Part shown: in pieces, positions 21,641-33,100 of the stretch
How positions within the stretch are numbered: position 1 is the stretch's first letter
Layout: each line of letters starts with the position of its first letter
From: Trabulsiella guamensis ATCC 49490
GTDB lineage: Bacteria; Pseudomonadota; Gammaproteobacteria; Enterobacterales; Enterobacteriaceae
Length of the DNA stretch: 45,727 nucleotides
Direction: 5' to 3'
Assembly: GCF_000734965.1 (NCBI RefSeq)
Contig: NZ_JMTB01000079.1
Coordinates: 1-45,727 of the forward strand
Notes under the pieces: generated by a model
Database searches by the model: none
Seen by the model: the letters and a program-made list of their open reading frames with translations, nothing else
Told to the model about the DNA's origin: nothing
Program-made: the position numbers and the translations under genes

Positions 21641-21982
21641 ATGCGCTGTAAAATGCTGACTGCTGCCGCAGCGGTTCTTCTGATGATGACCGCAGGCTGT
21701 TCCACTCTGGAGCGAGTGGTTTACCGTCCTGACATCAACCAGGGTAACTATCTGGCACCAAACGACGTCTCAAAAATTCGTGTCGGTATGACACAACAGC
21801 AGGTTGCTTATGCTCTCGGTACACCAATGATGTCTGACCCGTTTGGGACAAATACCTGGTTCTACGTATTCCGCCAGCAGCCAGGTCATGAAAACCCGAC
21901 GCAGCAGACGCTGACCCTGACCTTCAGTAGCGCTGGCGTGTTAACGAACATCGATAACAAACCGGCCCTGACCAGCCAGTAA
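21641..21982 (+). CDS. bamE: BamE, outer membrane assembly lipoprotein (SmpA)
   Basis: Small lipoprotein of the Bam complex that stabilises BamD and tunes BamA. It has 113 residues, with lipobox MTAGC (lipidated Cys20) and the SmpA/OmlA fold, including [21 protein letters not shown] and the NTWFYVF strand. AAAAGGAA lies 11 nt before the ATG. It is convergent with ratB across a shared terminator. Confidence 0.97.
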   Translation: MRCKMLTAAAAVLLMMTAGCSTLERVVYRPDINQGNYLAPNDVSKIRVGMTQQQVAYALGTPMMSDPFGTNTWFYVFRQQPGHENPTQQTLTLTFSSAGVLTNIDNKPALTSQ

Positions 21983-21995
21983 TATTCAGAAATGC

Positions 21996-22022
21996 AAAAA
22001 GCGCTCACTGAGCGCTTTTTTT
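21996..22022 (+). terminator. Rho-independent terminator of bamE
   Basis: Eleven-bp stem AAAAAGCGCTC/GAGCGCTTTTT with loop ACT and trailing T residues. The A run on the left could also serve the convergent ratAB operon. Confidence 0.9.
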
Positions 22023-22044
22023 ATGGCTGATAAAGCCGGAATCA

Positions 22045-22332
22045 CTACCCGCCCGATTTCTCTGCCCGCTGGCGGCGCAGCTCTTTTGGATCAGCAATCA
22101 GCGGGCGGTAGATTTCCACACGGTCTCCGTCATGAACTTCGTCATGCAGCCTAACCGGTCGACTAAAAATACCGGTCTTGTTTTTATTGAGATCGATATC
22201 CGTGCGCAGTTCAAGGAGCCCGCTGGCGATAATCGCCTGTTCGACAGTCGACCCTTCCTCCATCGTGACGCGCTGCAGGTACTGTTTTTCCGGCAACGCA
22301 TAAGCGACTTCAACCGTAATCTTACCCGGCAC
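22045..22332 (-). CDS. ratB: RatB, ubiquitin-like RnfH family protein
   Basis: 95-residue beta-grasp (DUF/UPF0125) protein, next to ratA in enterobacteria and historically called its antitoxin, although it does not neutralise RatA; the function is open. I chose the GTG at 22332 ([17 protein letters not shown]) because GAGG precedes it and the length fits the family. Its start lies inside the end of ratA (11-bp overlap), so the two are coupled. Confidence 0.88.
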   Translation of the reverse strand: MPGKITVEVAYALPEKQYLQRVTMEEGSTVEQAIIASGLLELRTDIDLNKNKTGIFSRPVRLHDEVHDGDRVEIYRPLIADPKELRRQRAEKSGG

Positions 22333-22759
22333 TGTAAACCTCTTTCGCACGTACAGTGAATGCCTGCACCATGTTGGCGGCCAGCTCTTTGAAGATGCGG
22401 CCAAACGCCAGCTCAATGAGCTTATTGGTGAATTCAAAATCAAGATGAAACTCAATTTTGCAGGCTTCCTGACTTAACGGCGTAAACTTCCAGCCCCCCA
22501 TCAATGACTTAAACGGGCCATCGACGAGATGCATCAAAATGCTTTGATTGTTAGTCAGCGTATTGCGGGTCGTAAATGTTTTGCTGATCCCGGCCTTAGA
22601 AACATCCACCGCCGCCGTCATTTGCGTCGGGCCCGATTCCAGCACGCGACTGCCGGTGCAACCCGGTAAGAACGCAGGATAGGATTTCACATCATTCACA
22701 AGCTGATACATTTGTTCCGCGCTGTAAGGCACCAGCGCAGTCCGGCTAATCTGAGGCAT
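22322..22759 (-). CDS. ratA: RatA, START/Coq10-like ribosome association toxin
   Basis: Polyketide cyclase/START-fold protein; in E. coli excess RatA blocks 30S-50S joining, while homologues of the Coq10 family bind ubiquinone, so the physiological role may be in respiration. It has 145 residues from [18 protein letters not shown]. An upstream ATG at 22798 would give 158 residues, the length often annotated; GGA before 22759 mildly favours the shorter form. It is divergent from smpB. Confidence 0.88.
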   Translation of the reverse strand: MPQISRTALVPYSAEQMYQLVNDVKSYPAFLPGCTGSRVLESGPTQMTAAVDVSKAGISKTFTTRNTLTNNQSILMHLVDGPFKSLMGGWKFTPLSQEACKIEFHLDFEFTNKLIELAFGRIFKELAANMVQAFTVRAKEVYSAG

Positions 22760-22911
22760 AGCATTTTCCATGATCAAACACCGGACAAATTGTAGCATTT
22801 ATCCCTTGTTAAAAACACGTTCGGCCTTAACTCGTGCTAAGATAGCGCATCACACCTCGCAGGAAAGATCGGGGTAAATCTGTATCAGAATAGCGATGAC
22901 TTCAGGACATT

Positions 22912-23394
22912 ATGACCAAGAAAAAAACCCACAAACCTGGATCAGCCACCATTGCGCTGAATAAACGCGCCCGTCACGAATACTTTATCGAGGATGAATT
23001 CGAAGCAGGACTCGCACTACAGGGCTGGGAAGTGAAATCCCTGCGTGCGGGTAAAGCGAACATTGGCGACAGCTATGTGCTTCTTAAAGAAGGTGAAGCC
23101 TACCTGTTTGGCGCTAACTTTACGCCGCTGGCAGTCGCCTCCAGCCACTACGTCTGTGACCCAACGCGCACCCGCAAGCTGCTGCTGAATCAGCGTGAGC
23201 TGGATACGCTCTATGGCCGTGTTAACCGTGAAGGCTATACCGTCGTGGCACTGTCTCTGTACTGGAAAAATGCCTGGTGCAAAGTCAAAATTGGCGTGGC
23301 TAAAGGTAAAAAACAGCATGATAAGCGTTCAGATGTGAAAGAACGTGAATGGCAGGTTGATAAAGCCCGTATCATGAAAAATGCGGGTCGCTAA
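22912..23394 (+). CDS. smpB: SmpB, tmRNA-binding protein
   Basis: Partner of tmRNA in trans-translation; it fills the tRNA anticodon-arm role when tmRNA enters a stalled ribosome. It has 160 residues. The OB-fold core has [19 protein letters not shown], and the basic tail [18 protein letters not shown] reaches the decoding site. Its RNA partner ssrA lies 15 kb downstream, separated here by the bap insertion; in E. coli the two are nearly adjacent. Confidence 0.98.
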   Translation: MTKKKTHKPGSATIALNKRARHEYFIEDEFEAGLALQGWEVKSLRAGKANIGDSYVLLKEGEAYLFGANFTPLAVASSHYVCDPTRTRKLLLNQRELDTLYGRVNREGYTVVALSLYWKNAWCKVKIGVAKGKKQHDKRSDVKEREWQVDKARIMKNAGR

Positions 23395-23745
23395 AAAAAA
23401 CACATTTATTTTCCGGCTATCTCTCTTTAAGGGATAGCCAACCACTCTTAAGCAAAATTAATTAATAACATATTATCTTTTAAGCTGTTTTTTATGCCTG
23501 CCTTTTCTCCTGAGCAATGTATAATACTGCACCAATAAATATACGATATATCATTTGTTAGTAACCATTCCACCTCCCTGATTTATTTTTCTCCAGCACT
23601 TATTTATTTCGATCAACTTCACAACCTTAATCACATGTAAAATACAAGGACATAAGAAAAAAGAGGAGTGAAACAATTAACCATGACAGTAAAGGGTGAT
23701 TACAAGAATACTTTAAAATCAATTACCTAACAGCCATAAAATATA

Positions 23746-23770
23746 ATCAATAAGAATAATCCTTATTGAT
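23746..23770. repeat. Perfect 9-bp inverted repeat
   Basis: ATCAATAAG at 23746-23754, spacer AATAATC, and CTTATTGAT at 23762-23770. It ends 2 bp before the ATG of the small reading frame at 23773. It may be a protein-binding dyad or an RNA hairpin. Confidence 0.7.
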
Positions 23771-23772
23771 AA

Positions 23773-23889
23773 ATGGCGTACACTTCACTTATTTCAGAAC
23801 TACTTACTCATTATCCATCTTATTTAATTCTGGCTTCATTTGCACTTTCAATATTTTCTGGCTATATCATTTTTAGCCAGCACTATTAA
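23773..23889 (+). CDS. Possible 38-residue membrane peptide
   Basis: ATG...TAA frame of 38 codons in an otherwise stop-rich region. The product has a polar start, then a hydrophobic span YLILASFALSIFSGYIIF (17-34) long enough for one transmembrane helix, and a short polar end. No Shine-Dalgarno sequence is seen, and a 9-bp inverted repeat abuts the start. It could be chance in AT-rich DNA, where hydrophobic codons are common. I recognise no family. Confidence 0.2.
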   Translation: MAYTSLISELLTHYPSYLILASFALSIFSGYIIFSQHY

Positions 23890-24103
23890 AAGAAAACCCT
23901 ATGCATATGAAACTCGTATAGCCTTACTTATTCATTACATATCGCTTTAGCAAAAAAGCAAAATCTGCCCTTTTCAGGGTGGTCGCTCTCTTATTGCTAT
24001 TTGCTTATTGAAATGAGTATCCCGCGTGTTGTTTTTGTGGGCTTTTGCTCCTGAAAACACAGCAATAACAGAACCCAGCGTTCATCAGATTGGAGTGATA
24101 ACG

Positions 24104-27100
24104 ATGCGTAACGTATCTATTATTTCTAAAGTCACCGGCGTCTCACAACAAGTTGAATCCTCAGTGGTTACTCTGAATTCGTCTTCGATCGTTAAACTCC
24201 CGCTTGAACGTTCGGATATCGCCACGATTGTCCGCGCAAATCAGGACATGATTATTACCCTGCACTCTGGCGAAACAATCACCATCAGGAATTTTTATGC
24301 GTCGTCAGAACTCGGGGGGAGCCAGCTGGTGCTGGAAGACAACCAGGGCGCACTCTGGTGGATACAGGATCCCGAAACAGCACTCCAGTTTGAACCAATT
24401 GCCGATATCAATGCCCTGATGGTTGCCGAATCTGGTAGCGAAGCCGGTGGTGCGTACTGGCCCTGGGCACTAGGCGGGGTCGCTGTAGCGGGTGGGATTG
24501 CCGCCGCTGCCTCCACTGGCGGTAGCGGTGGTGATTCAGATGACAATGGTTCCGATAACGGTGGCAGCGCCTCGGGTTCTGGTGACGGCAACGACACCAC
24601 TCCGCCCGGCGCACCAACAAACATAAGCATCTCCAGCGAAGGAACGTTGGTGACCGGTAATGCAGAGCCGGGCAGTATGGTGGTCATTAAAAATGCTGAG
24701 GGTGAGGTATTAGGTAGCGGCAGGACAGACAACGAAGGCAGTTTCTCTATTGAGCTGAGTAAACCGCATGTGAACGGTGAGCAGCTGACAGCCACCGCAA
24801 CGGATGATGCAGGCAACGATGGCCCGTCCGCCAACGTCAACGCACCTAATGTTCCTCTCCCGCAGACGCCGGACATCGAAGGCGCGCAGGATGACGTCAC
24901 CTCACTAACGGGTGAGTTAACGCAAAACCAGTTTACGAACGATGCTCAGCCAGCGCTGTACGGCACCGCAACCGCGCTCTCCGTCGTTCACATTTACGAT
25001 AATGGTATCGAAGTCGGTTCTGTCCGGGCAGACGCTGACGGCAACTGGGACTTTACACCGTCAGAGCCGCTGAGCGACGGAAGCCATACCATTACCGTCA
25101 CGGCGAGCAACATCAAAGGGGAAAGCCAGCCCTCTGAGAGTTTTACATTGAACGTTGATACCGACATGCCGGAAGCTCCCGCTATCGCCGCACTCACGGA
25201 CGACGCGGGTTCCGGTACGGGCACCATCGCGGCGAATACCATCACAGACGACAACACCCCGACGCTTTCCGGTACTGGTGAAGCGGGCAACATAATCACG
25301 ATTTATGACAATGGTCAGCCTGTCGGCAGTGTCACAGCCGACAACCAGGGAAACTGGAGTTTCACGCCAGCGACAGCGGTGGCAGAGGGCACGCATCAGT
25401 TTGGCGTCTCGCAAACCGATAAAGCGGGTAATACCAGCCCGATAACCAATGGCGATACGTTCTATGTCTACACCACAGCGCCAGCCGCACCGACAATGAA
25501 CGCGGTTCAGGACAACGCAGGCAGTGTCACCGGCCCGTTGACAGACAATCAGTCCACTGATGATAACACGCCCACCTTCAGCGGCACGTCGCAACCGGGG
25601 GTGACAATCCAGATTTACGATAACGGCACCGCCATTGGCTCAGTGGTCGCTGACAGCAATGGCTCCTGGAACTTCACACCGCAGCCGCCACTGGCAGAAG
25701 GGAACCATGAAATCACCGTTACCGCGACCAACCCGCTCGGCGAAAGTGATCCCACAAACGGGTTCACGCTGATTGTCGATACCTTTTCCCCTGGCGCACC
25801 TTCAGGTTTCACTGTCACCGACGATGCGCCGGATACGGTCGGACCGCTGCAGAACGGGCAGACTACCAATGACACGACGCCCACACTGGCGGGGATCACC
25901 GAAGCCAGTGCCGTCATCAGGGTTTACGACAACAATGTACTGCTCGGGCAGACCACCGCAGATGCGCAGGGCAACTGGAGTTTTACACCCTCTCCCGGCC
26001 TGAGCCAGGGTTCGCATTCACTGACGGTCACCGCGACCGATGTCAGCGGCAATGCCAGCCCGCCATCAGGCGCTTTCGTGGTGATTATCGACACCACACC
26101 GCCGCAGACGCCCACGATCACCCGAGTGACGGATGATATGCCCGGGGTGCTCGGCACCGTCGCGAATAACGGTCTCACCAATGATAATACGCCGATGATC
26201 AGCGGTTCTGGCGAACCGGGATCAGTAGTGAAGCTCTATGACGGCGACACATTACTCACCAGCATCACTGTCGGCACGTCAGGCACCTGGAGCTATCAGG
26301 TCACCACACCACTGGACGATGGCGAACACTCGTTCACCGTGACCGCCAGCGACAGCAACGGTAACACCACCTCCCCCTCAGCAGCGTTTACGGTGACTAT
26401 CGATACTGGCGCACCCGCAACGCCCGCCATTGATACGGTCAAAGACGACGCTGGCACCACGCTGAATGACACGCAACTGACCGATGAAACGCAACCGCAA
26501 CTGAGCGGTACCGCTGTCGCTGGCTCAACAATCACCGTTTACGACAATGGCACCCCCATCGGTACCACTATTGTCGATGGTGATGGCGCATGGACTTTTA
26601 CCCCGCAAACGCCGCTGGGTGACGGCTCGCATACCCTGACCGCCACCGCGACCGATCCGGCTGGCAACGAAAGCGGCGAAGCGAGCTTCACCTTAACGGT
26701 TGACGGCACCGCGCCGGACGCACCGCTCATCGATTCGGCCACTGTGGTGGTTGACGGCAATGGCGTGGTGCTGAACAGCGGCAACGCCACCAACGACCAG
26801 CGCCCCACGCTCTCAGGCGAAGGGGAGGTTGATTCTGTCATTACGATTTACAACAACGGCAGCGCGATTGGCAGTACCACTGTCGGCAGTGACGGGCAAT
26901 GGACTTTCCAGCCCTCCAGCGATTTGCCGGAAGGGAACAATGTACTGACAGCAACGGCGACCGACCCGGCAGGCAATACCGGAGACATTTCAGGCAGTTA
27001 CACCGTGGTGGTCGATCTGACCGCGCCGGACAAACCGGCAATCCCGACGATCACCGATAATGCCGCTCCCGGCACCGGTAACGTGGGCAATAACGGCGCC

Positions 27101-30100
27101 ACTAACGACACGACGCCCACCATCAGTGGCACCGGTGATGCCGGAAATCTGATCACCCTCTACAACGGCAACACGGCCATCGGCTCAACGCAGGTCGACA
27201 GCAACGGTAACTGGAGTTTCACCCCCTCCCCGGCGCTGCCAGAGGACAGCTATACCCTGACGGTGAAAGAAACTGATCCGGCAGGGAATACCAGTGTGGC
27301 GTCAGACCCCATCACCTTTACCATCGACACTACGCCCCCAGCAGCGCCAGTCATTAGTAGCGCTGATGACAATGCGGGTATACCCGCGACGATTGCCAGC
27401 GGCGGCACAACCGATGACGCAACTCCGACAATAAACGGTACGGGTGAAAACGGCACCATCGTGACGCTGTATAACGGCACAACGGTGATTGGTGAAGCGA
27501 CTGTGACCAACGGCACCTGGTCAATTACCCCCGCGACTCCGCTACAGGATGGCACCTGGACGCTGACCGCTGTAGCCCGTGACCCTGCCGGAAACAACAG
27601 TGCGACCTCTGGCGACTTTACGCTGACCGTTAACACTGTACTGCTTGCGGCTCCGGCGCTTATTGAAGTCGTGGATGATACCGCGCCAGTGACTGGTGCG
27701 CTGACAGACGGGGCGTCAACCAACGACAATACACTCACTTTCAACGGTACTGGCACACCTGGCAGCACGGTACTGATCTATGACACCGACACCACCACGC
27801 CGGTCGGCAGCGTTACGGTCCACCCGGACGGCACCTGGACATGGAGCAGTCCGGTATTAAGCGAAGGTGATCATACCTTTAGCTTTGGTGCGGAAAACAG
27901 CACCGGTAATACATTGCCGCCTTCAAACCCCATCATGCTGACCGTAGACACTACGGCCCCCGCATCTCCAACGGTGGGTACGGTTGATCCCAACGGCACG
28001 CTGGTGAGCGGAACCGCCGACGCAGGCAGCACCATCATCATCACAGACAACGCCGGAACCGTGCTCGGCACGGGCGTGGCTGATGGTAGCGGCAACTACA
28101 GCGTGACGATCTCCCCCGCGCAGGTGAACGGTGAGGCGCTGAACGCAACCGCTCAGGATCCGGCCGGCAATCAGAGCCCACCGACTGGTTTCATCGCTGC
28201 CGACAATCCCGGAACCGTCCTGCCACCGACACTGGTCATCACTGACGATATCACCCCGCTTTCCGGGGCGCTTGTCAGCGGTGACAGCACCAACGATACA
28301 CTGCCAACCCTTAGCGGTACTGCGGTGGCAAACGCCATCGTCACTATCTGGCTGGATGGCACCAGACTGGATTCCGTCACCGCCGATGGTAACGGCAACT
28401 GGGAATATCAGCTCACCACTCCGCTGGGCGAAGGCGATCACCACTTCGCCGTCAGTCAGCCTGGCAGCGGCTCATCACCGGACGTTACCATTACAGTCGA
28501 TACCTCAGCCCCGACCGCGCCAGCGCTGGATTCGGTGATTGACGACCAACTGCCAGTCACCGGGGCGATTGCCAGTGGTGGCACCACCAGCGATGCGCGT
28601 CCGACCCTGTCGGGAACAGCAGAACCGGGATCCGTGCTGACGATTAACGATAACGGCACGGCTATTGGTTCCGTCACGGTAGGCCCTGGCGGTAACTGGA
28701 CCTTCACGCCGGCCACGCCGCTCGATGACGGCCCGCACAGTATCACGCTGGTCGCAACCGACGACGCGGGCAATATCGGCAGCCCATCGACCAGTTTTGA
28801 TTTTAACGTTGATACGGCGGCACCTGGCACACCTGCGCTCCCCACCGTCACGGATGATACCGGCACCACACCGGTGACGCTGACAACGGGCGATCCGACA
28901 CGGGATACCGTCCCGACGCTCAGTGGCACCACCGATGCCAACACCACGGTACAGATTTACGACAACGGCACGCTGATCGGCACGACCACCGCGGACGGCA
29001 GCGGCAACTGGAGCTACAGTGGCACCACCTTTGCTGATGGCAACCATCCTATTACCATCAAAGTGACCGATCCAGCGGGTAACACCAGCGCCACTTCACC
29101 GACCTTTACACTGGTGGTGGATACCACCGCGCCTGTAGCGCCGACGATTACATCAGTGGTGGACGATCAGCCTGGCGTCACTGGCCCGTTGACCAGCGGT
29201 CAGGTAACCAACGACACGCAACCGGCCTTAAGTGGCCGCGGTGAAGCAGGCGCCACATTAACCATTCTGGACGGCAGCACGGTACTGGGTTCTGTCACCG
29301 TACAACCGGACGGCAACTGGACATTCACCCCAGTCACCCCACTGGCGAGCGGCAACCACAGCTTTACCGTCACCGCCACCGATACGGCGGGCAATTCCAG
29401 CGGGCCATCCAGTCCCTTTACCGTTGTCGTGGATGTTACCGCGCCAGCAGTGCCGATGATTTCCGGCGTGACGGACAACACCACGCCACACACAGGCACG
29501 ATAGCCGACGGCGGTACGACGAATGATACCCGCCCGGTACTGAATGGTACGGGAGATGTTGGATCGATCATTATTATTTACAGCGACGGCGTGGCGCTCG
29601 GCTCTACCACCGTCGGCAGTGACGGCAACTGGACGTTCCGCCCGCCGACGGCGCTGACCAATGGCGCTCATGATTTCACCCTGACCGCCACCGATACCGC
29701 AGGTAACACCAGCGGAACGTCAGCTGACTGGACAGTCCGGGTTGATACTACCGCGCCAGCGGCACCCGTGATCAGCAGCATTGTCGATAACACCGGCAGT
29801 GTCACCGGGCCCGTCACCGGCACACAGCCGACCAACGACACCACCCCGACGCTGAACGGGACAGCGGAAGCCAACGCCACCGTCACAATTTTCGATGGCG
29901 GCACGCAGATTGGTCAGGTGCAGGCGGATGCTAACGGCAACTGGACCTTCACGCCGGGCGCCGCCCTCGGTGAAGGTAACCACGCGTTCACCGCATCGGC
30001 CACCGACATCGCAGGCAATACCAGTGTGCCTTCCGCTATTACTACCATCGCCATTGACACCACCGGGCCTGCTGCGCCGGTCGTGCTGGCGGTAAACGAT

Positions 30101-33100
30101 ACCGGTACGCAGGTGACCGGGACGGCGGAAGCCGGCAGTACGGTGACCATCACCGCCGCCGATGGCACCGTGTTGGGCACTGCCACCGCTGACGGAACGG
30201 GCGCCTTCACAGCAACGATTACCCCGGCGCAGACTAACAGTGAAATGTTGTCTGCCACGGCAACTGACCGGGCAGGCAATGCCGGCGACTCCACCAGCTT
30301 TACCGCACCGTCAACCGGGCTCCCGGCCACACCGATCATCTCCAGCGTGCTGGATGATGTCACGCCAGAAGCAGGCAGTGTGGCACGAGGCCAGAGCACC
30401 AACGATACCCTGCCTGAACTCCACGGAACCGCGCAGCCAGGGGTTATCGTCACTCTGTATGACAACGGAGCGTTGCTCGGCAGTACTACTGCTGATGCAC
30501 AAGGCAACTGGAGCTTTACGCCGTCAACCGCGCTGGATAACGGCGTGCACAGTTTCACTGTCACTGCTACTAACGTGAACGGTACCAGCGCGCCCTCTCA
30601 GACGTTTGGTATCAACGTGGATACCGTCGCTCCCGACGCGCCAGCTGCGACGGTCAGCGCGGACGGCAGTTCAATCAGTGGTACCGCGGAAGCCAACAGT
30701 ACGGTGACGGTGACCCTGCCTGGCGGCGCCACTATCACCGCAACTACCGACAGTAACGGCAACTGGACAGCGACGTTACCGACCCGTCAGATTGACGGGG
30801 AAAATATCACTGTTACAGCAACCGATGGTGCAGGTAACGTCTCGCCGCCGTACACGGCTACCGCGCCCGACCTGCCGCTGGCGGCAAATGACAATGTCGT
30901 CAACCTGCCGCTGGTCACCGAGGCCGAAGTCACCACGCAGCATTACGATGATTACGGTGTCCTGCTGGTCGGCGCGCTGGGCAACGTGGCTTCGGTACTA
31001 GGGAATGACACGGCACATGTGGAATTCACCATCGCTGACGGTGGTAGCGGCAATGTCACTATCAACGCCGCAGGCACTGGCGTGGTGCTGTCATTGTTAA
31101 GCTCCATGGAGATCCTGGTGCAGGTGTACGACACTAACCTGCAAATGTGGACCACCTACGCCGACTCCACCGATCCACGCTTCCTCAATCTGCTGACGCT
31201 TGGTGCCTCTGGCGTCACGCTGAATCTCGAAGGCTTGCCTGGCGGTAGCTATCGCGTGCTGAGCTATAACACGGATCTGCTGGCCACCGGCTCTTACACC
31301 AGCCTCGACGTTACAGTGAACCAGACCAGTGCCGGAACGATCACTGGCGGCACCAGCGAAACCGGCAATGTAATCACCGATATCGATCCGAACAGCGGGC
31401 AGGATAACGCCCCGACCGGGACGGTGGTGACCTCCATCACCGATGCCAGTGGCGCCACGATCACGGTGCCGTCAGGCGGCATTGATGTGCAGGGGAACTA
31501 CGGGACGCTGCATATCAATCAGGATGGCAGTTACACCTACACCCTGACCGACACCTCGGCGACGGTGCTCGGCAGAACGGAGAGTTTCACTTACACCATT
31601 ACCCAGAACGGCAGCAGTGCGTCGGCAAACCTCATTGTGACTCTCGGCGCGGGCGCGACGGCCAGCAGCGTGACGGCGGCAGATGACAACACATCGTTGG
31701 TCTTTGATACCGACGTGTCAGCGGTAAATAACGGCGCTTCGTCACAGGACGGCTTTACCGTCGTCGGCGTCAACCTGGGCAACGTACTGAGTGCTAACGT
31801 GCTGGACGATCTCAGTAACCCGATCATCTTCGACGTTGAAGAAGGTTCCACCCGCACCATGACGCTACAGTCCAGTGTCGGCGGCGTGGCGATCGCTTCG
31901 TCGTGGGATCTGCTGATCTATCGCTTCAACGACGCCACACAGCAGTATGAACAGTACCGGGTAGTGGATAACTGGCTGAACGCGCCGCTGCTTGGCGGTC
32001 AGTCCGATCCACTCACGCTCACGCTGCCGGGCGGGAAGTACCTGTTCCTGCTCGATACGGCCAGCGGTATTTCGGTGCTGACAGGCTACACGCTGGATGT
32101 ACTTGCGGACCACACCTACAACGTCGACAGTGTCAGTGCGACGACGTCGGGGAACGTGCTGACCAACGACGCCCATAGCGGTGCCGTCACAGTCACCGAG
32201 GTGAACGGGCATCTTGTCTCCGCCACTGGCACCACGACTATCGACGGGCTGTACGGTACGCTGACGATCGATGCCGCAGGCAACTACACTTACACGCTGA
32301 AAAGCGGCGTCGGTGCCGACAGTATCAAAACGCCGGACAGCTTTGTCTACAAGATCACCGGCGCCAACGGCGATACCAGCACCGCGACGCTGAATATCAC
32401 CCCGACGCCGCACGGTGTGGATGCAGTCAACGACACCAGTAGCCTGATGACAGTCACCACATTGCAGGACACATCTCAGCCGTTTACCGACAGTAGCGTC
32501 GGAACGGTAACATGGACCTCATCACTGTTTAACCCCACCACCGCCACTGGCAACGGTACTATTGATATTGCCGCCGGATCTGCGGTGAAAGATGTGATCC
32601 TGCATTTCCAGATTGCCTCAACACTGGCGCTCGGCGGGCTGACGGTCAACTGGACAATCAAAGACGGCAGTACCATCGTCGCCAGCGGCAACTTCAGCGG
32701 TGGTTCGTTGTTGGGCGGCGCGATTGATGTCGCGGTGCCAGGTCTGGAATTGCACTCTGGCAGCTACACGCTGACCTATACCGGCAACGTCGGCGCGCTG
32801 TCCATCGGCAATATCACTATCACCCCGGACGTCAGAGGCACCACCATCGATCTCGATAACTTCGAGAGTTCGGGTACCAGTGCCGTTACCGGCAACATCT
32901 TTGATGGCAGCGGTTCGACAGGTGCGGCTGATCAGCTCGCCAGCGTTCATACCCTGCTGACGGTCAACGGCGCAGGCGGCAGCACCGCTACGCTCGATCC
33001 GCTGACCAACAGCAATGCAGAAGCCACCATTAATGGCCTCTACGGCAGGCTGACCGTCGGCGTTGACGGCCATTACACCTATACGCTCAACAACGGCGTT

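Larger units (their letters stand above)
23395..24103. other. AT-rich 709-bp region upstream of bapA
   Basis: Strikingly A+T-rich beside its GC-rich neighbours. It contains a hairpin GGCTATC/GATAGCC (23415-23439) after smpB, a perfect 9-bp inverted repeat (23746-23770) and one 38-codon reading frame (23773-23889). No clear sigma-70 promoter could be fixed. Its length and composition fit a silenced, environmentally controlled promoter; H-NS or CsgD binding is inference from Salmonella bapA. Confidence 0.6.

Noticed and set aside
23415-23439. Hairpin GGCTATC/GATAGCC as smpB terminator
   Set aside because: No T run follows and the loop is large; listed only as content of the intergenic region.
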